Shown here: one piece after another, positions 1 to 9,500 of the stretch
Numbering within the stretch: the first letter of the stretch is position 1
Layout of the letters: every line of letters begins with the position of its first letter
NCBI GenBank assembly: GCA_042408875.1
Contig: JBHOQS010000006.1
Coordinates: forward strand, 62,001-126,000
DNA: 64,000 nt
Origin: JBHOQS01 sp042408875
Lineage (GTDB): Bacteria > Chloroflexota > UBA11872 > JBHOQS01
Direction of reading: 5' to 3'
The notes under the pieces: model-generated
Told to the model about the DNA's origin: nothing
Seen by the model: only the letters and a program-made list of their open reading frames with translations
The model's database searches: none
Program-made: the position numbers and the translations under genes

Positions 1-1
1 C

Positions 2-1540
2 AAGGCTGGTCCGCGCGAAGAAGACGTGCGCGCCCAGCAGGCAGTCCTGGACCAGGCGAAGACGCGGCTCGCCCAGCTCACCGACGCGCCGAAAGTGCGG
101 CCGGAGGACCTGCGCGCCGCGGAGATTGAAGTACAGCGCCAGCAGGCCAACTTGGATAAGGCGCGCGCCGACCTGGAGACGCTGCGGGCCCGCGGCGTCG
201 GCTCCACGCAGTCCGGCGCAGCCGCGGCAACCCAGGCTGTCTTCGACCAGATGATAGCGAGCGCAGAAGCAACGGTGCGCGCTAGCGAGGCAGCGCTCCT
301 AGCTGCGCAAAATAACCTGGAGAAGCTGAAGAACACTAGCCCCACGCCCTGGGACCTGCGCCTCGCGGAGCTCCAGGTGCACCAGGCTATGGCCAACCTG
401 GACAAGCTGCGCAATGTAAGCCCATTCGATATCAAGTCGGCCGAGGCGGCGGTGGCGCAGGCCGAGTCGGCAGTAGCACAACAGCGTGCTGCGGTGGCAG
501 TTGCAGAGGCACAGCTTGACCTCTTGAAGGCGCCGACGCTGTTCGATGTAAAGGCTGCTGAGGAAGCAGTGAACCAGGCCCAGGCGAACCTGGAGAAGCT
601 GCTCAAGCCAAACCCCTTTGACGTTGCCGCTGCCCAGGCGGCTGTAGACCAGGCGCAGGCGAACTTCAACCTGCGGAAGCATCCCTATACCGACAACGAC
701 CGCGCTGCTGCGGAAGCCGCCGTCGCCCAGGCCCGCGCCGCGGTCGAACAGGCGATGGCCGCGGTGGAGATCCAAAGGGCTGCGCTGAACGATGCCTTTA
801 TCACTGCTCCCTTCGACGGGATCGTGGCCGACCGGCTGCTGACCGAAGGCGCTATCTCCTCGGCGAACTCGCCTATCCTCACGCTTATCTCCAAGGAGAT
901 GGAGGTGGTCCTGAATATCGAGGAGAGCGTGATCGGGCGCATCCGCGAGGGCATGGGTGTGACGCTGACGGCGCCGGCCTATCCCGGCGAGCAGTTCAGC
1001 GGCACCGTGAGCTTCATCGGCCTGAGCGCCGATACGCGCAGTCGGACGTTCACAGTGAAGGTTACTCCCAACGATCCGGAGCGGAAGCTGCGGCCCGGCA
1101 TGTCGGTGCAGGTGAAACTCGAGACCGAGCGGCACGAGAACGTGCTGACCGTGCCGCGCACGGCGGTGCTCCAGCGGGAGAATCGCAGCGTGGTGTTTGT
1201 GGTCAGCGACGGCGTGGCCATGATGCGCCCGGTGACCACAGGCCTGTTCGACGACCGGGTGGTCGAGATTGTCAGTGGCCTTCAGGAGAGCGACGATATC
1301 GTGGTCTCGGGCCAAAATGTGTTGCGCGACAAAGACCCGGTGCGCGTCGTGCAGCCTGGCCAAGGACAGGGCGGCCAAGGCGGAGCGGGGGGCCAGGGTG
1401 GCCAGCGGCCTGGGCAGGGCGGGCCACAGGCAGGCCAGCAACCGGCAGGCCAGCCTGGCCAGCAGCGGCAGGGTCCGCCGGGCCAGGGCGGCCAGCAGGC
1501 CGGTGGCCAGCAGCCGGCCGGGCAGGGCCGCGGCGGCTGA
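2..1540 (+). CDS. HlyD/RND-type efflux periplasmic adaptor subunit, 5' partial
   Basis: The reading frame is open at the left edge, so the signal peptide and true start lie outside. About 250 residues of alanine- and glutamine-rich coiled-coil repeats come first, with a recurring ..PFDVKAAEEAVNQAQANLEKL-like unit of roughly 30 residues. A lipoyl-like half follows (ITAPFDGIVADRLLTEGA, near 800-855), then the beta-barrel and membrane-proximal segments (RPGMSVQVKLE, VPRTAVLQ). This order is that of membrane-fusion proteins that link an inner-membrane exporter (MacB-like ABC or RND) to the outside. The coiled coil is unusually long and repetitive. The last ~60 residues are a Gly/Gln/Pro-rich tail (GGQ repeats) with no family counterpart that I know. 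The partner exporter is not in the window. A hairpin terminator follows. Family call is firm; the substrate is unknown. Confidence 0.85.
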   Translation, partial: KAGPREEDVRAQQAVLDQAKTRLAQLTDAPKVRPEDLRAAEIEVQRQQANLDKARADLETLRARGVGSTQSGAAAATQAVFDQMIASAEATVRASEAALLAAQNNLEKLKNTSPTPWDLRLAELQVHQAMANLDKLRNVSPFDIKSAEAAVAQAESAVAQQRAAVAVAEAQLDLLKAPTLFDVKAAEEAVNQAQANLEKLLKPNPFDVAAAQAAVDQAQANFNLRKHPYTDNDRAAAEAAVAQARAAVEQAMAAVEIQRAALNDAFITAPFDGIVADRLLTEGAISSANSPILTLISKEMEVVLNIEESVIGRIREGMGVTLTAPAYPGEQFSGTVSFIGLSADTRSRTFTVKVTPNDPERKLRPGMSVQVKLETERHENVLTVPRTAVLQRENRSVVFVVSDGVAMMRPVTTGLFDDRVVEIVSGLQESDDIVVSGQNVLRDKDPVRVVQPGQGQGGQGGAGGQGGQRPGQGGPQAGQQPAGQPGQQRQGPPGQGGQQAGGQQPAGQGRGG

Positions 1541-1569
1541 TCCGCTGAGTGCTTCGACACTCCCAGCGT

Positions 1570-1614
1570 GAGGAGGGGCGGAGTACTCGCTCCTTCCCCT
1601 CCTCATGCTTTTTC
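1570..1614 (+). terminator. Intrinsic terminator after the efflux adaptor gene
   Basis: A 9-bp perfect stem (GAGGAGGGG at 1570-1578 with CCCCTCCTC at 1596-1604) is followed by ATGCTTTTTCT. It sits 30 bases after the adaptor stop codon and before the pyr promoter, so it insulates the two units. Confidence 0.75.
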
Positions 1615-1630
1615 TCCCCCGCAGCCGTGT

Positions 1631-1659
1631 TTGACAGTTTCGGCCATTCAGCGTATGCT
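1631..1659 (+). promoter_or_regulatory. Sigma70-type promoter of the pyr operon
   Basis: TTGACA (1631-1636) and TATGCT (1654-1659) are separated by 17 bases, a near-consensus housekeeping promoter. It lies just upstream of the PyrR-binding leader, so transcription should start near 1666. Confidence 0.8.
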
Positions 1660-1705
1660 TACTGCGGTGCCCTCTCAGGGCACCGCGCGCATGGGCTGTG
1701 CGCCC

Positions 1706-1745
1706 GGATCCTTTAAATCCGGTCCAGCGAGGCCGGGAAGGAGTA
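1706..1745 (+). promoter_or_regulatory. PyrR-binding RNA hairpin (pyr attenuator anti-antiterminator)
   Basis: The leader carries CCTTTAAAT, a CCGG stem, the loop UCCAGCGAGG (1723-1732), the CCGG return and GGAAGG. This matches the known PyrR recognition hairpin, whose conserved loop reads UCCNGNGAGG. In families with this element, UMP-bound PyrR stabilises the hairpin, which frees the downstream terminator. The lower stem is CCUU (1710-1713) with AAGG (1738-1741), and the upper stem is CCGG 1719-1722 with 1733-1736. The element sits between the promoter and a U-tract terminator, directly ahead of pyrR. Confidence 0.88.
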
Positions 1746-1802
1746 GCGGTGGCGCTCTGTCTTCCATTACACCTCTACACCTCATCGTCATCCTTGTCAG
1801 TG

Positions 1803-1834
1803 AACCCCTTGCCACAGGGCAAGCGGTTTTTTTT
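1803..1834 (+). terminator. Attenuator terminator of the pyr leader
   Basis: CTTGCC (1808-1813) pairs with GGCAAG (1818-1823) around an ACAG loop, the stem extends outward through CC/GG with one mismatch, and eight Ts follow (1827-1834). It lies about 60 bases after the PyrR hairpin and 126 bases before pyrR, the expected place for PyrR-controlled attenuation. I did not identify the antiterminator pairing with certainty. Confidence 0.82.
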
Positions 1835-1960
1835 GTGCCTCACGCAAACCGGTGTTTACGTTACTTCCCCGGCCCGTGGCCGGCTGCCGGCAGGTCTCAC
1901 GCACAGCATACTTGCGCGCCCTGATGACTACGCCCTCGTTCACCTGGTGAGGTACCCCTG

Positions 1961-2521
1961 ATGCGCTCGCCTGTCTCCGATGAGAAGATCATCCTCGGAC
2001 CCGACGATATCCGCCGCGCCCTGGTTCGCATCGCCCATGAGATCATTGAGCGCAATCGTGGCGCTGAAGGCTTGATGCTGGTGGGAATGCGCTCACGAGG
2101 CGTGCCGCTGGCGAAGCGCCTGGCAGGCTACATCCAGCAGTTCGAGGGCGTCGAGGTCCCAGTGGGACAGCTCGATCCAACGCTCTACCGCGACGACCTG
2201 AGCATGCGCACGGGGCTGGGGCTGAGCTCAACGTATCTCCCGGCCGACGTGACAGGCAAACGTATCGTGCTCGTCGACGATGTCCTGTACACCGGTCGTA
2301 CTGTACGCGCCGCACTCGACGCCATTATGGACTACGGCAGGCCGGCGGTGATCCAGCTCGCCGTGCTGATCGATCGCGGCCACCGCGAGCTGCCCATTCG
2401 CGCCGACTACGTTGGAAAAAACGTGCCGACAGCCCGCGCAGAAGAGGTACAGGTGCGCCTCGTAGAGACCGATGGCCGCGATGAGGTGGCCATCTTGCAC
2501 CCGGTGCCACAGTCCGCCTGA
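1961..2521 (+). CDS. pyrR: PyrR bifunctional regulator / uracil phosphoribosyltransferase
   Basis: 186 residues, the usual PyrR length. The PRPP-binding signature VLVDDVLYTGRT lies near residues 103-114. RSRGVPLA and the C-terminal region HRELPIRADYVGKNVPT are typical of PyrR. The protein binds the leader hairpin at 1706-1745 when UMP is high, and it also has weak uracil phosphoribosyltransferase activity in known family members. The ATG is preceded by GGTGAGG at 1947-1953. It is the first gene of a pyrR-pyrB-pyrC-carA-carB run, only 20 bases ahead of pyrB, so it regulates its own operon. No residues look unusual. Confidence 0.95.
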   Translation: MRSPVSDEKIILGPDDIRRALVRIAHEIIERNRGAEGLMLVGMRSRGVPLAKRLAGYIQQFEGVEVPVGQLDPTLYRDDLSMRTGLGLSSTYLPADVTGKRIVLVDDVLYTGRTVRAALDAIMDYGRPAVIQLAVLIDRGHRELPIRADYVGKNVPTARAEEVQVRLVETDGRDEVAILHPVPQSA

Positions 2522-2541
2522 ACCGGACTGGGAGGTCGCGT

Positions 2542-3498
2542 ATGCCACTCTACCGCAAGGACGTCCTGGACCTGGACGACTTCTCACCAGACGAGATCCG
2601 GCTGGTGCTGGATACGGCCGATGCGATGAAGGAGATCCTGTCGCGGCCGATCAAGCGCGTGCCCGCCCTCCGGGGCAAGACGGTGGTAAACCTCTTCTAC
2701 GAGCCAAGCACGCGCACGCGGGTGTCGTTCGAGCTGGCGGCAAAGAACCTCTCGGCCGACGTGGTGAATGTCAGCGCATCGGGGTCCAGCGTGGAGAAAG
2801 GAGAGTCGCTGATCGACACCATGCGCACTCTGCGCTCGCTGGGGGCGGATTTCGTGGTGATGCGGCACCCGGCGTCCGGCGCGCCGTATCTGGTGGCGCG
2901 GCATTTTGAGGGCTCCGTGATCAACGGCGGTGATGGCTGCCATGCGCATCCCACACAGGCGCTGCTGGATCTCTACACCGTACGTGAAAAGCTCGGCCGG
3001 ATTGAGGACGTCAAGGTGGTGATCGTGGGTGACATCACCCACTCGCGCGTGGCCCGCTCAGACATCTGGGGCTTTACCAAGATGGGCGCCCACGTGGTGC
3101 TGTGCGGCCCGCCGACGCTTATTCCCCCTGGTATCGAATGCCTTGGCAGCCGGGACAAGCAGGGAGGCAGCGTGTGCGTCGAACATAACCTCGACCGCGC
3201 CTTGGAGGACGCCGACGTCGTAATGGCCCTGCGTATCCAGAAAGAACGCATGACCGGTGGTTTCCTGCCGAGCCTGCGCGAGTACACGCGCTTGTACGGG
3301 CTCACCAGCCAGCGGCTGAGCAAGGCGAGGCGGAATGTGCTGGTGATGCACCCGGGGCCGATGAACGAGGGCGTCGAGATTATGCCGGAGGTTGCCTACG
3401 GACGCCAGTCGGTCATCGAGGAGCAGGTGACCAACGGGGTGGCCATTCGGATGGCGCTGCTGTTCCTGCTGGCAGGTGGCAGCGGCGCCGTCGGATGA
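2542..3498 (+). CDS. pyrB: Aspartate carbamoyltransferase catalytic subunit
   Basis: 318 residues. It catalyses carbamoyl phosphate plus aspartate to N-carbamoyl-aspartate, the committed step of UMP synthesis, in the cytoplasm. The carbamoyl-phosphate loop FYEPSTRTRVSFE is near residues 52-64, the mobile loop with SVEKGES near 90, and HPGPMNEGVEI near the C-terminus binds substrate. GGAGG at 2530-2534 precedes the ATG. There is no pyrI gene, so the enzyme is probably a trimer regulated only by transcription through PyrR. The next gene follows a 199-bp purine-rich spacer. Confidence 0.95.
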   Translation: MPLYRKDVLDLDDFSPDEIRLVLDTADAMKEILSRPIKRVPALRGKTVVNLFYEPSTRTRVSFELAAKNLSADVVNVSASGSSVEKGESLIDTMRTLRSLGADFVVMRHPASGAPYLVARHFEGSVINGGDGCHAHPTQALLDLYTVREKLGRIEDVKVVIVGDITHSRVARSDIWGFTKMGAHVVLCGPPTLIPPGIECLGSRDKQGGSVCVEHNLDRALEDADVVMALRIQKERMTGGFLPSLREYTRLYGLTSQRLSKARRNVLVMHPGPMNEGVEIMPEVAYGRQSVIEEQVTNGVAIRMALLFLLAGGSGAVG

Positions 3499-3697
3499 TC
3501 CGTCTGCCACCGGGATCCCTTCTAAAGTTAAAGAAATAAAGTCTAAAGCTAAAGAACTAAAGCTAAAGAATCTAAAAAGAGTGATTAAAGAGTAGTAAAG
3601 AATAGAGTGTCGAATAAAGAGTTAAGTAAACAGAGTTGGGCAAACAAAGTGTTAGTGAGGAAAGCGTTCGGAGGAAGGGAGGGAAAGGGACGCGACC
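3499..3697 (+). other. Purine-rich pyrB-pyrC spacer with tandem duplication
   Basis: This spacer is strikingly A/G-rich and C-poor on the plus strand, unlike its GC-rich surroundings. It holds a perfect 14-bp tandem pair (CTAAAGCTAAAGAA at 3543-3556 and 3557-3570) and many further AAAG/TAAAG words. It ends in GGAGGAAGGGAGGG (about 3670-3683), which supplies the pyrC ribosome-binding site. I see no gene or terminator. Confidence 0.7.
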
Positions 3698-5086
3698 GTG
3701 CAGAACGAGGCGAGCCGGCTGATCGTGATCCGGAACGGACGGGTGATCGATCCCGCCCAGGGGCTGGACGCGATCGCTGATGTCGTGATTGAGCATGGCA
3801 GCATTCGTGGCATCGCCGTGCATGGCCAGACCGAGGTAGGCAGGCTGGATGGCGCGCTTGAGCTCGACGCCAGTGGCCTGGTGGTATGTCCCGGTTTCAT
3901 TGACCTGCATGCCCATCTGCGCGAGCCGGGGTTCGAGTACAAAGAGACCATCGCGACTGGCACGCGGGCTGCGGCCGCGGGCGGCTTCACCACCGTGTGC
4001 TGCATGGCAAACACCAATCCGCCCATTGACAGCCGCGCCACAGTGGAGTACGTGCTGCGCACCGCAGCCGAGGAGGGAGCCGTCCGGGTCCTCCCAATAG
4101 CGGCCATCACCCGCGGGCTGGCCGGCCGCGAGCTGACCGAGATGGCGGACCTGGCCGAGGCGGGCGCGGTGGGCTTCTCTGACGACGGCAAGCCGGTCGT
4201 GTCAGGGCAGGTGATGCGCCGGGCGATGGAGTATGCCTCCATGCTCGGGCGGCCGGTGATGCCGCACCTGGAAGACCCTAGCTTGGCTGAAGGCGGTGTG
4301 ATGCACGAGGGCCCGGTCGCCACGCGGCTGGGGCTGAAAGGCATTCCGGCGGAGGCCGAGGAGGTCGAGCTCTACCGCGACCTTGCTCTGGCGCGGCTCA
4401 CTGGCTGCCACCTCCATGTGCTGCACGTCAGCACGGCCGGCTCGGTCGAGCTGATCCGGCGCGCGAAGGAGCGCGGCATCCGTGTCACGGCCGAGGTCAC
4501 GCCACACCACCTGACCCTGACCGACGAGCTCGTGGCCGGGCAGTGGCGCTCGGCCGCGTGGCGCCTGGAGCCGTACGACACGAACACGAAGGTGAACCCA
4601 CCGCTCCGCTCAGCGGCGGATGTACGAGCTGTGCTCGAGGGCCTGAAGGATGGGACCATCGACTGTATCGCCACTGATCACGCACCACACGCCGACGTGG
4701 ATAAGAACGTAGACTATGACTCCGCCGCGTTCGGAATCTCGGGGTTCGAGACGGCGCTGGGCCTGCTGCTGGGGCTCGTCCGGCAAGGCGAGCTGACGCT
4801 GCCGTTCCTGATCGAGCGGCTGACCGTGCGCCCAGCTCAAGTGCTCGATCTGCCGTACGGACGGCTCACGGTGGGGAGCACGGCCGACGTGACCAGCTTT
4901 GACCCTGAGCAGGAGTGGGACGTCGATCCGCAGCGCTTCCTCTCGAAGGGCAAGAACACACCGCTGGCGGGTGCTACCCTGCGCGGGAAGGTCCAGCTCA
5001 CCCTCTTCGGCGGCCGCCCGGTGTATGTCGGCGAGCGTTTTCAGGGAGTGGTGCATCCGAACACGGGATGGGAAAGTCAAGAGTGA
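3698..5086 (+). CDS. pyrC: Dihydroorotase
   Basis: 462 residues, class I (long) dihydroorotase, an amidohydrolase-fold zinc enzyme that cyclises N-carbamoyl-aspartate to dihydroorotate. The metal-binding HxH lies in DLHAHLREPG (H71, H73). Later metal and active-site residues lie in MPHLEDP, HVLHVSTAGSVEL, VTPHHL and ATDHAPHA. The start is GTG, chosen because it follows the purine-rich Shine-Dalgarno tract at 3670-3683 and begins directly before the beta-sandwich (RLIVIRNGRVIDPAQGLD). The order pyrB-pyrC-carA-carB supports the function. An inverted-repeat element follows the stop codon. Confidence 0.93.
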   Translation: MQNEASRLIVIRNGRVIDPAQGLDAIADVVIEHGSIRGIAVHGQTEVGRLDGALELDASGLVVCPGFIDLHAHLREPGFEYKETIATGTRAAAAGGFTTVCCMANTNPPIDSRATVEYVLRTAAEEGAVRVLPIAAITRGLAGRELTEMADLAEAGAVGFSDDGKPVVSGQVMRRAMEYASMLGRPVMPHLEDPSLAEGGVMHEGPVATRLGLKGIPAEAEEVELYRDLALARLTGCHLHVLHVSTAGSVELIRRAKERGIRVTAEVTPHHLTLTDELVAGQWRSAAWRLEPYDTNTKVNPPLRSAADVRAVLEGLKDGTIDCIATDHAPHADVDKNVDYDSAAFGISGFETALGLLLGLVRQGELTLPFLIERLTVRPAQVLDLPYGRLTVGSTADVTSFDPEQEWDVDPQRFLSKGKNTPLAGATLRGKVQLTLFGGRPVYVGERFQGVVHPNTGWESQE

Positions 5087-5099
5087 TCACATACTCTCA

Positions 5100-5210
5100 C
5101 CCCCGGCCTCTCTCCCGCGCTGCGCGAGAGAGGGGAAGTGCTCATTGCTGCTTCGCGCTCCCCCGCTCCCAAAGCTTTGGGAGCGGGGGCCGGGGGCGAG
5201 GGCCAAGCAC
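5100..5210. repeat. Double-palindrome REP-like intergenic element
   Basis: Two GC-rich inverted repeats lie side by side. The first pairs CCTCTC with GAGAGG around GCGC (about 5107-5133). The second is a perfect 30-bp palindrome at 5160-5189 whose core is AAAGCTTT. Flanking CCCCCGGCC and GGCCGGGGGCGAGGG arms also match one another. I know this style of paired element from interspersed repeats in GC-rich genomes, but no second copy occurs in this window. It lies inside the operon, between pyrC and carA, with no U tract. Confidence 0.65.
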
Positions 5211-5225
5211 GCATACTGACGACCG

Positions 5226-6425
5226 ATGAGCATGACATCTCAACCTGAACCCCAGCGGGCTATTCTGGTGCTCGAAGACTGTTCCTTCTATTGCGGCTAC
5301 GCCTTCGGGGCGGACGCTGACGCTGAGGGCGAGGTCGTCTTCAACACCGGCATGACGGGCTACCAAGAGATCTGTACCGATCCATCCTATCGTGGGCAGA
5401 TCGTGACGCTGACATACCCGCTAATCGGCAATTACGGGGTCAACACCGACGATGTCGAATCGCGCCGGCCCTGGCTTCAGGCACTGGTGGTTCGGGAATA
5501 CACGCCCGAGTACTCCAACTGGCGGGCAGTCAATGACTTGCACGACTACTTGCGTAGCTACGGGATCCCAGGCCTGCATAGTGTCGATACGCGCGCCCTC
5601 GTCCGCCACCTGCGGACATTCGGGGTGAAGCGTGGCGTGCTGGTGCGGGTCACTGATGCGATGTTGCCGCGCCAGCCTGATGGACAGGCAACATGGCTGG
5701 CCGGCCGTGCACCGGGTGTGCGTGAGCTCGTGGCGCAACTCACGGAGCGGGCCAAGCGTGTCCTGCCGTTGTCCGAGCAGCCGCTGGTGGAAGACGTCAC
5801 GGTCGATGCGCCGGTCCACCTGCCCAATCCCGGCGGGCCGCGCGTGGTGGTGATGGACTGTGGCCTCAAGCAGAACATCGCTCGCTCTCTGGCGCGGCTG
5901 GGCGCTGATGTCACGATCGTGCCCTACGGCACACCGCTGGAGGACGTGCTGCGGCTCCAGCCGCAGGGTGTGCTGGTCGGCAACGGCCCCGGCGACCCGG
6001 AGGCAGCCGGCCGGGCTGTGCACCTGCTCCGTGACCTGGTCGAGCTAAACCGCAGCGGCCAGACGTTGCCAGTGATGGGCATCTGTCTGGGACATCAGCT
6101 CCTCGGCCTGGCCATCGGCGCGCACACCAGCAGGCTCAAGTTCGGCCATCGCGGTGGCAACCAGCCCGTCAAGGACCTGCACACCGGTCGGGTGCACATC
6201 ACCACCCAGAACCACGGTTTTCAGGTCGATGCGCAGTCGATCCCGCCGGAGAGCGGGTTCTACGTGAGCCACATCAACCTCAACGACCACTCGGTCGAGG
6301 GGCTGGCCCACCCGGACCTGCCGGTGTGGAGTGTGCAGTACCACCCTGAGGGCGCGCCGGGGCCGCAGGATAATCAATACCTGTTCGAGCAATTCTTGCA
6401 GAAGGCGAAGGCGAAGACCGCATGA
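5226..6425 (+). CDS. carA: Carbamoyl-phosphate synthase small (glutaminase) subunit
   Basis: 399 residues. It hydrolyses glutamine and channels ammonia to CarB for carbamoyl phosphate used by PyrB. The N-terminal CarA-specific domain (VVFNTGMTGYQEICTDPSY) is followed by a class I amidotransferase domain with GNGPGDP and the nucleophile in GICLGHQ (C287). The catalytic His-Glu pair is in QYHPEG near residue 373. The start is ATG at 5226, or an in-frame ATG two codons later. No clear Shine-Dalgarno sequence is visible in front, so expression may depend on upstream translation. carB follows after 171 bases. Confidence 0.95.
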   Translation: MSMTSQPEPQRAILVLEDCSFYCGYAFGADADAEGEVVFNTGMTGYQEICTDPSYRGQIVTLTYPLIGNYGVNTDDVESRRPWLQALVVREYTPEYSNWRAVNDLHDYLRSYGIPGLHSVDTRALVRHLRTFGVKRGVLVRVTDAMLPRQPDGQATWLAGRAPGVRELVAQLTERAKRVLPLSEQPLVEDVTVDAPVHLPNPGGPRVVVMDCGLKQNIARSLARLGADVTIVPYGTPLEDVLRLQPQGVLVGNGPGDPEAAGRAVHLLRDLVELNRSGQTLPVMGICLGHQLLGLAIGAHTSRLKFGHRGGNQPVKDLHTGRVHITTQNHGFQVDAQSIPPESGFYVSHINLNDHSVEGLAHPDLPVWSVQYHPEGAPGPQDNQYLFEQFLQKAKAKTA

Positions 6426-6554
6426 GCGTCTTCCCGAGGCTGCTGAGGCACCAGCCGACTCGTCTTCGGGAGGCACGGCAAGGGGAGCAGCGCACCTGCG
6501 CTCAGGGGGTATAGCAGGTCTCAAGCGTTACACCAGCTATCAAACGTAACTATC

Positions 6555-6576
6555 GACGTAAGCTAGACGTAAGCTA
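6555..6576 (+). repeat. 11-bp tandem duplication in the carA-carB spacer
   Basis: GACGTAAGCTA occurs twice with no gap (6555-6565 and 6566-6576), 20 bases before the carB start. It is one of the many two-copy spacer duplications in this window. Confidence 0.85.
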
Positions 6577-6596
6577 TCGAAGCAAGAGGAGCACGC

Positions 6597-9500
6597 GTGG
6601 GTAACTCCAGCACGAAGCCAGGAAAGGTCTTGATCATCGGCTCCGGGCCGATCGTCATCGGCCAGGCGGCTGAGTTCGACTACGCTGGGACGCAGGCATG
6701 CAAGGCGATGCGTGAAGAAGGCGTCGTCTCTGTCCTGGTCAACTCGAACCCGGCCACGATCATGACTGATCAAGAGATCGCCGACATCGTGTACATTGAG
6801 CCGCTCACTGTCGAGGTGCTGGAGCGTATCATCGCCCGAGAGCGACCCGACGGCATCCTGCCCACGTTAGGGGGGCAGACCGGCCTGAACCTGGCTGTGC
6901 AGCTCGCCGAGGCCGGTGTCTTGGAGCGGTACGGCGTCAGGCTGCTCGGCACGCCGCTGGAAGCGATCAGGCGGGCTGAGGACCGCGAGCTCTTCCGCGA
7001 GCTGATGCGATGCATCGGCGAGCCCATCCCTGAAAGCGTTCCGGTGACTTCGGTTGAGCAGGCGGAGCAGTTCGCGCGGGAGATCGGGTTCCCGCTGATC
7101 GTTCGCCCGGCCTACACGCTGGGCGGCACCGGTGGCGGCGTGGCCTATGGCTGGCATGACCTGCGTGAGGTCGTGCAGCGCGGCCTGCTGGCGAGCCCGA
7201 TTGGCCAGGTCCTGGTCGAGCAGTCGTTGCTCGGCTGGAAAGAGATCGAATACGAGGTGATGCGGGATGCAGCAGATAACTGCATTACGGTCTGTAACAT
7301 GGAGAACATTGATCCCATGGGCGTCCACACCGGCGATTCGATCGTGGTCGCTCCCAGCCAGACGCTCTCCGACCGCGAGTACCAGATGCTGCGCTCGGCG
7401 GCGCTGAAGATTATCCGCGCCCTGGGCATCGAAGGCGGCTGCAACATCCAGTTCGCTCTGGACCCCCACTCGTTCCAGTACTACGTGATCGAAGTGAACC
7501 CGCGCGTGAGCCGCTCGTCGGCGCTGGCGTCGAAGGCGACCGGCTATCCGATCGCTCGCGTGGCTGCCAAGATCGCCATTGGCAAGACGCTGGACGAGAT
7601 CCCCAACGCCGTGACGAAGAAGACCACGGCGGCCTTCGAGCCGGCGCTGGACTACGTGGTGGTGAAGATCCCGCGCTGGCCGTTCGATAAGTTCCCGCAC
7701 GGCGACCGCACCATAGGCACGCAGATGAAGGCCACTGGTGAGGTGATGGCTATCGACCGCTCGCTGGAGGCAGCCTTACAAAAGGCCGTGCGCTCGCTTG
7801 AGGTCGGGGGGAAGAGCCTCCTGTGGGAGGATGAGCAGTGGTCTGAGCAGGAGACCGGCAGCCGCGCGGCGACGCTGGAACGGCTGTATGACCTGATCGC
7901 CCGGCCGAACGACCTGCGCCTGTGGGCGATCATGGCAGCGTTGCGCCGCGATGTCTCGGTGGAGAAGATCCACAAGCTGTCGAAGATCGATGTCTTCTTC
8001 CTGAACAAGTTCCGACATATCGTGGAGATGGAGCACCGGCTGCTGCGCGAGCAGCTCACGCCGTCGCTGCTGCTACAGGCCAAGCGCATGGGCTTCTCGG
8101 ACGACCAGATCGCCGAGCTGACTGGCCAGGCGAGTGCTGACAAGATCCGCGAGCTGCGGGCTCGGTGGGGCATCCGGCCGGTCTACAAGATGGTCGATAC
8201 CTGCGCCGCCGAGTTCGCTGCCGAGACGCCGTACTTCTACTCGACGTATGAAGTCGAGAACGAGGCCGAGCCGCTGCGCGAGCCGACCGCGCTCGTCGTG
8301 GGCTCCGGACCGATCCGCATCGGACAGGGCATCGAGTTCGATTACTCATCGGTGCACGCCGCCTGGGCGCTCCAGCAGAACGGGCGCCGCGCCATCATGG
8401 TGAATTCCAATCCAGAGACCGTGAGCACCGACTTCGATACCTCGGACCGGCTGTACTTCGAGCCGCTGGACGCCGAGAGCGTCCTGAATATCCTGGAGAA
8501 CGAGGCCGGCGTCTACGACAGCCGCGAAAACGAGGCCAGTACGTCTGAGCGCCACGTCGAGAGCGGCAATGGCGCCTCTCGGGAGCCCTGCGATCTGAGC
8601 GCCGCGCCGCCGGTGGTGGTGCAGTTCGGCGGGCAGACGGCGATCAACCTGGCCGAGGCCCTCGAGCGCGCCGGCGCCCAGATCCTGGGCTCGTCGGCGA
8701 AGGCAATCGACGTCGCCGAGGACCGGGAGAAATTCGAGGCCTTCCTGGACTCGCTCGGTATCTTGCAGCCGCCTGGCGGGGCAGTGACCTTGGTTGAGGA
8801 TGCGCTGGCAGTAGCGCAGCAGATCGGCTATCCGGTCTTGTGCCGCCCGTCGTATGTCCTGGGCGGCCGGGCTATGGAGATCATTCATGAACCGAAAGAC
8901 CTGCGCCGGTACGTTGCAACAGCGCTGGCGCTGAATACGCGGGCGCCGGTGCTCATCGACAAGTATCTTGAAGGCAAGGAAGTCGAAGTCGATGCCATCT
9001 CCGATGGGGAAGACACCCTCATCCCCGGCATCATGGAACATATCGAGCGCGCCGGGGTGCACTCAGGCGATAGCTTTGCCGTCTACCCGCCCATCGATGT
9101 CACTCCAGCGGCTATCGACCAGATCGTGGACTACACCTGCCGGATCTGTCGCGGGCTGGAGATCAAAGGGCTGGTGAACATTCAGTATGTCATCTATAAA
9201 GACCAGGTCTACGTTCTTGAGGTAAACCCGCGGGCCAGCCGCACGGTGCCGTTCCTGAGCAAGGTGACGGGCGTGCCGATGGTACGACTGGCGACCGAGA
9301 TTATGCTGGGACGCCGCCTGCGCGACCTGGGGTATGGCGTGGGGCTGTGGCCGGCGCGGCCGCTCGTGGCCGTCAAAGCGCCGGTCTTCAGTATGTCCAA
9401 GCTTGGGGGCGTCGATACTTATCTCGGCCCGGAGATGAAGTCCACCGGCGAGGTCATGGGGGTGGATACGCGCTTCGTCCCAGCGATGTACAAGGCAATG

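Noticed and set aside
299..1606. Long minus-strand open frame opposite the efflux adaptor gene
   Set aside because: It mirrors the codon pattern of a high-GC gene, has no family match and lies entirely antisense to a well-supported gene.
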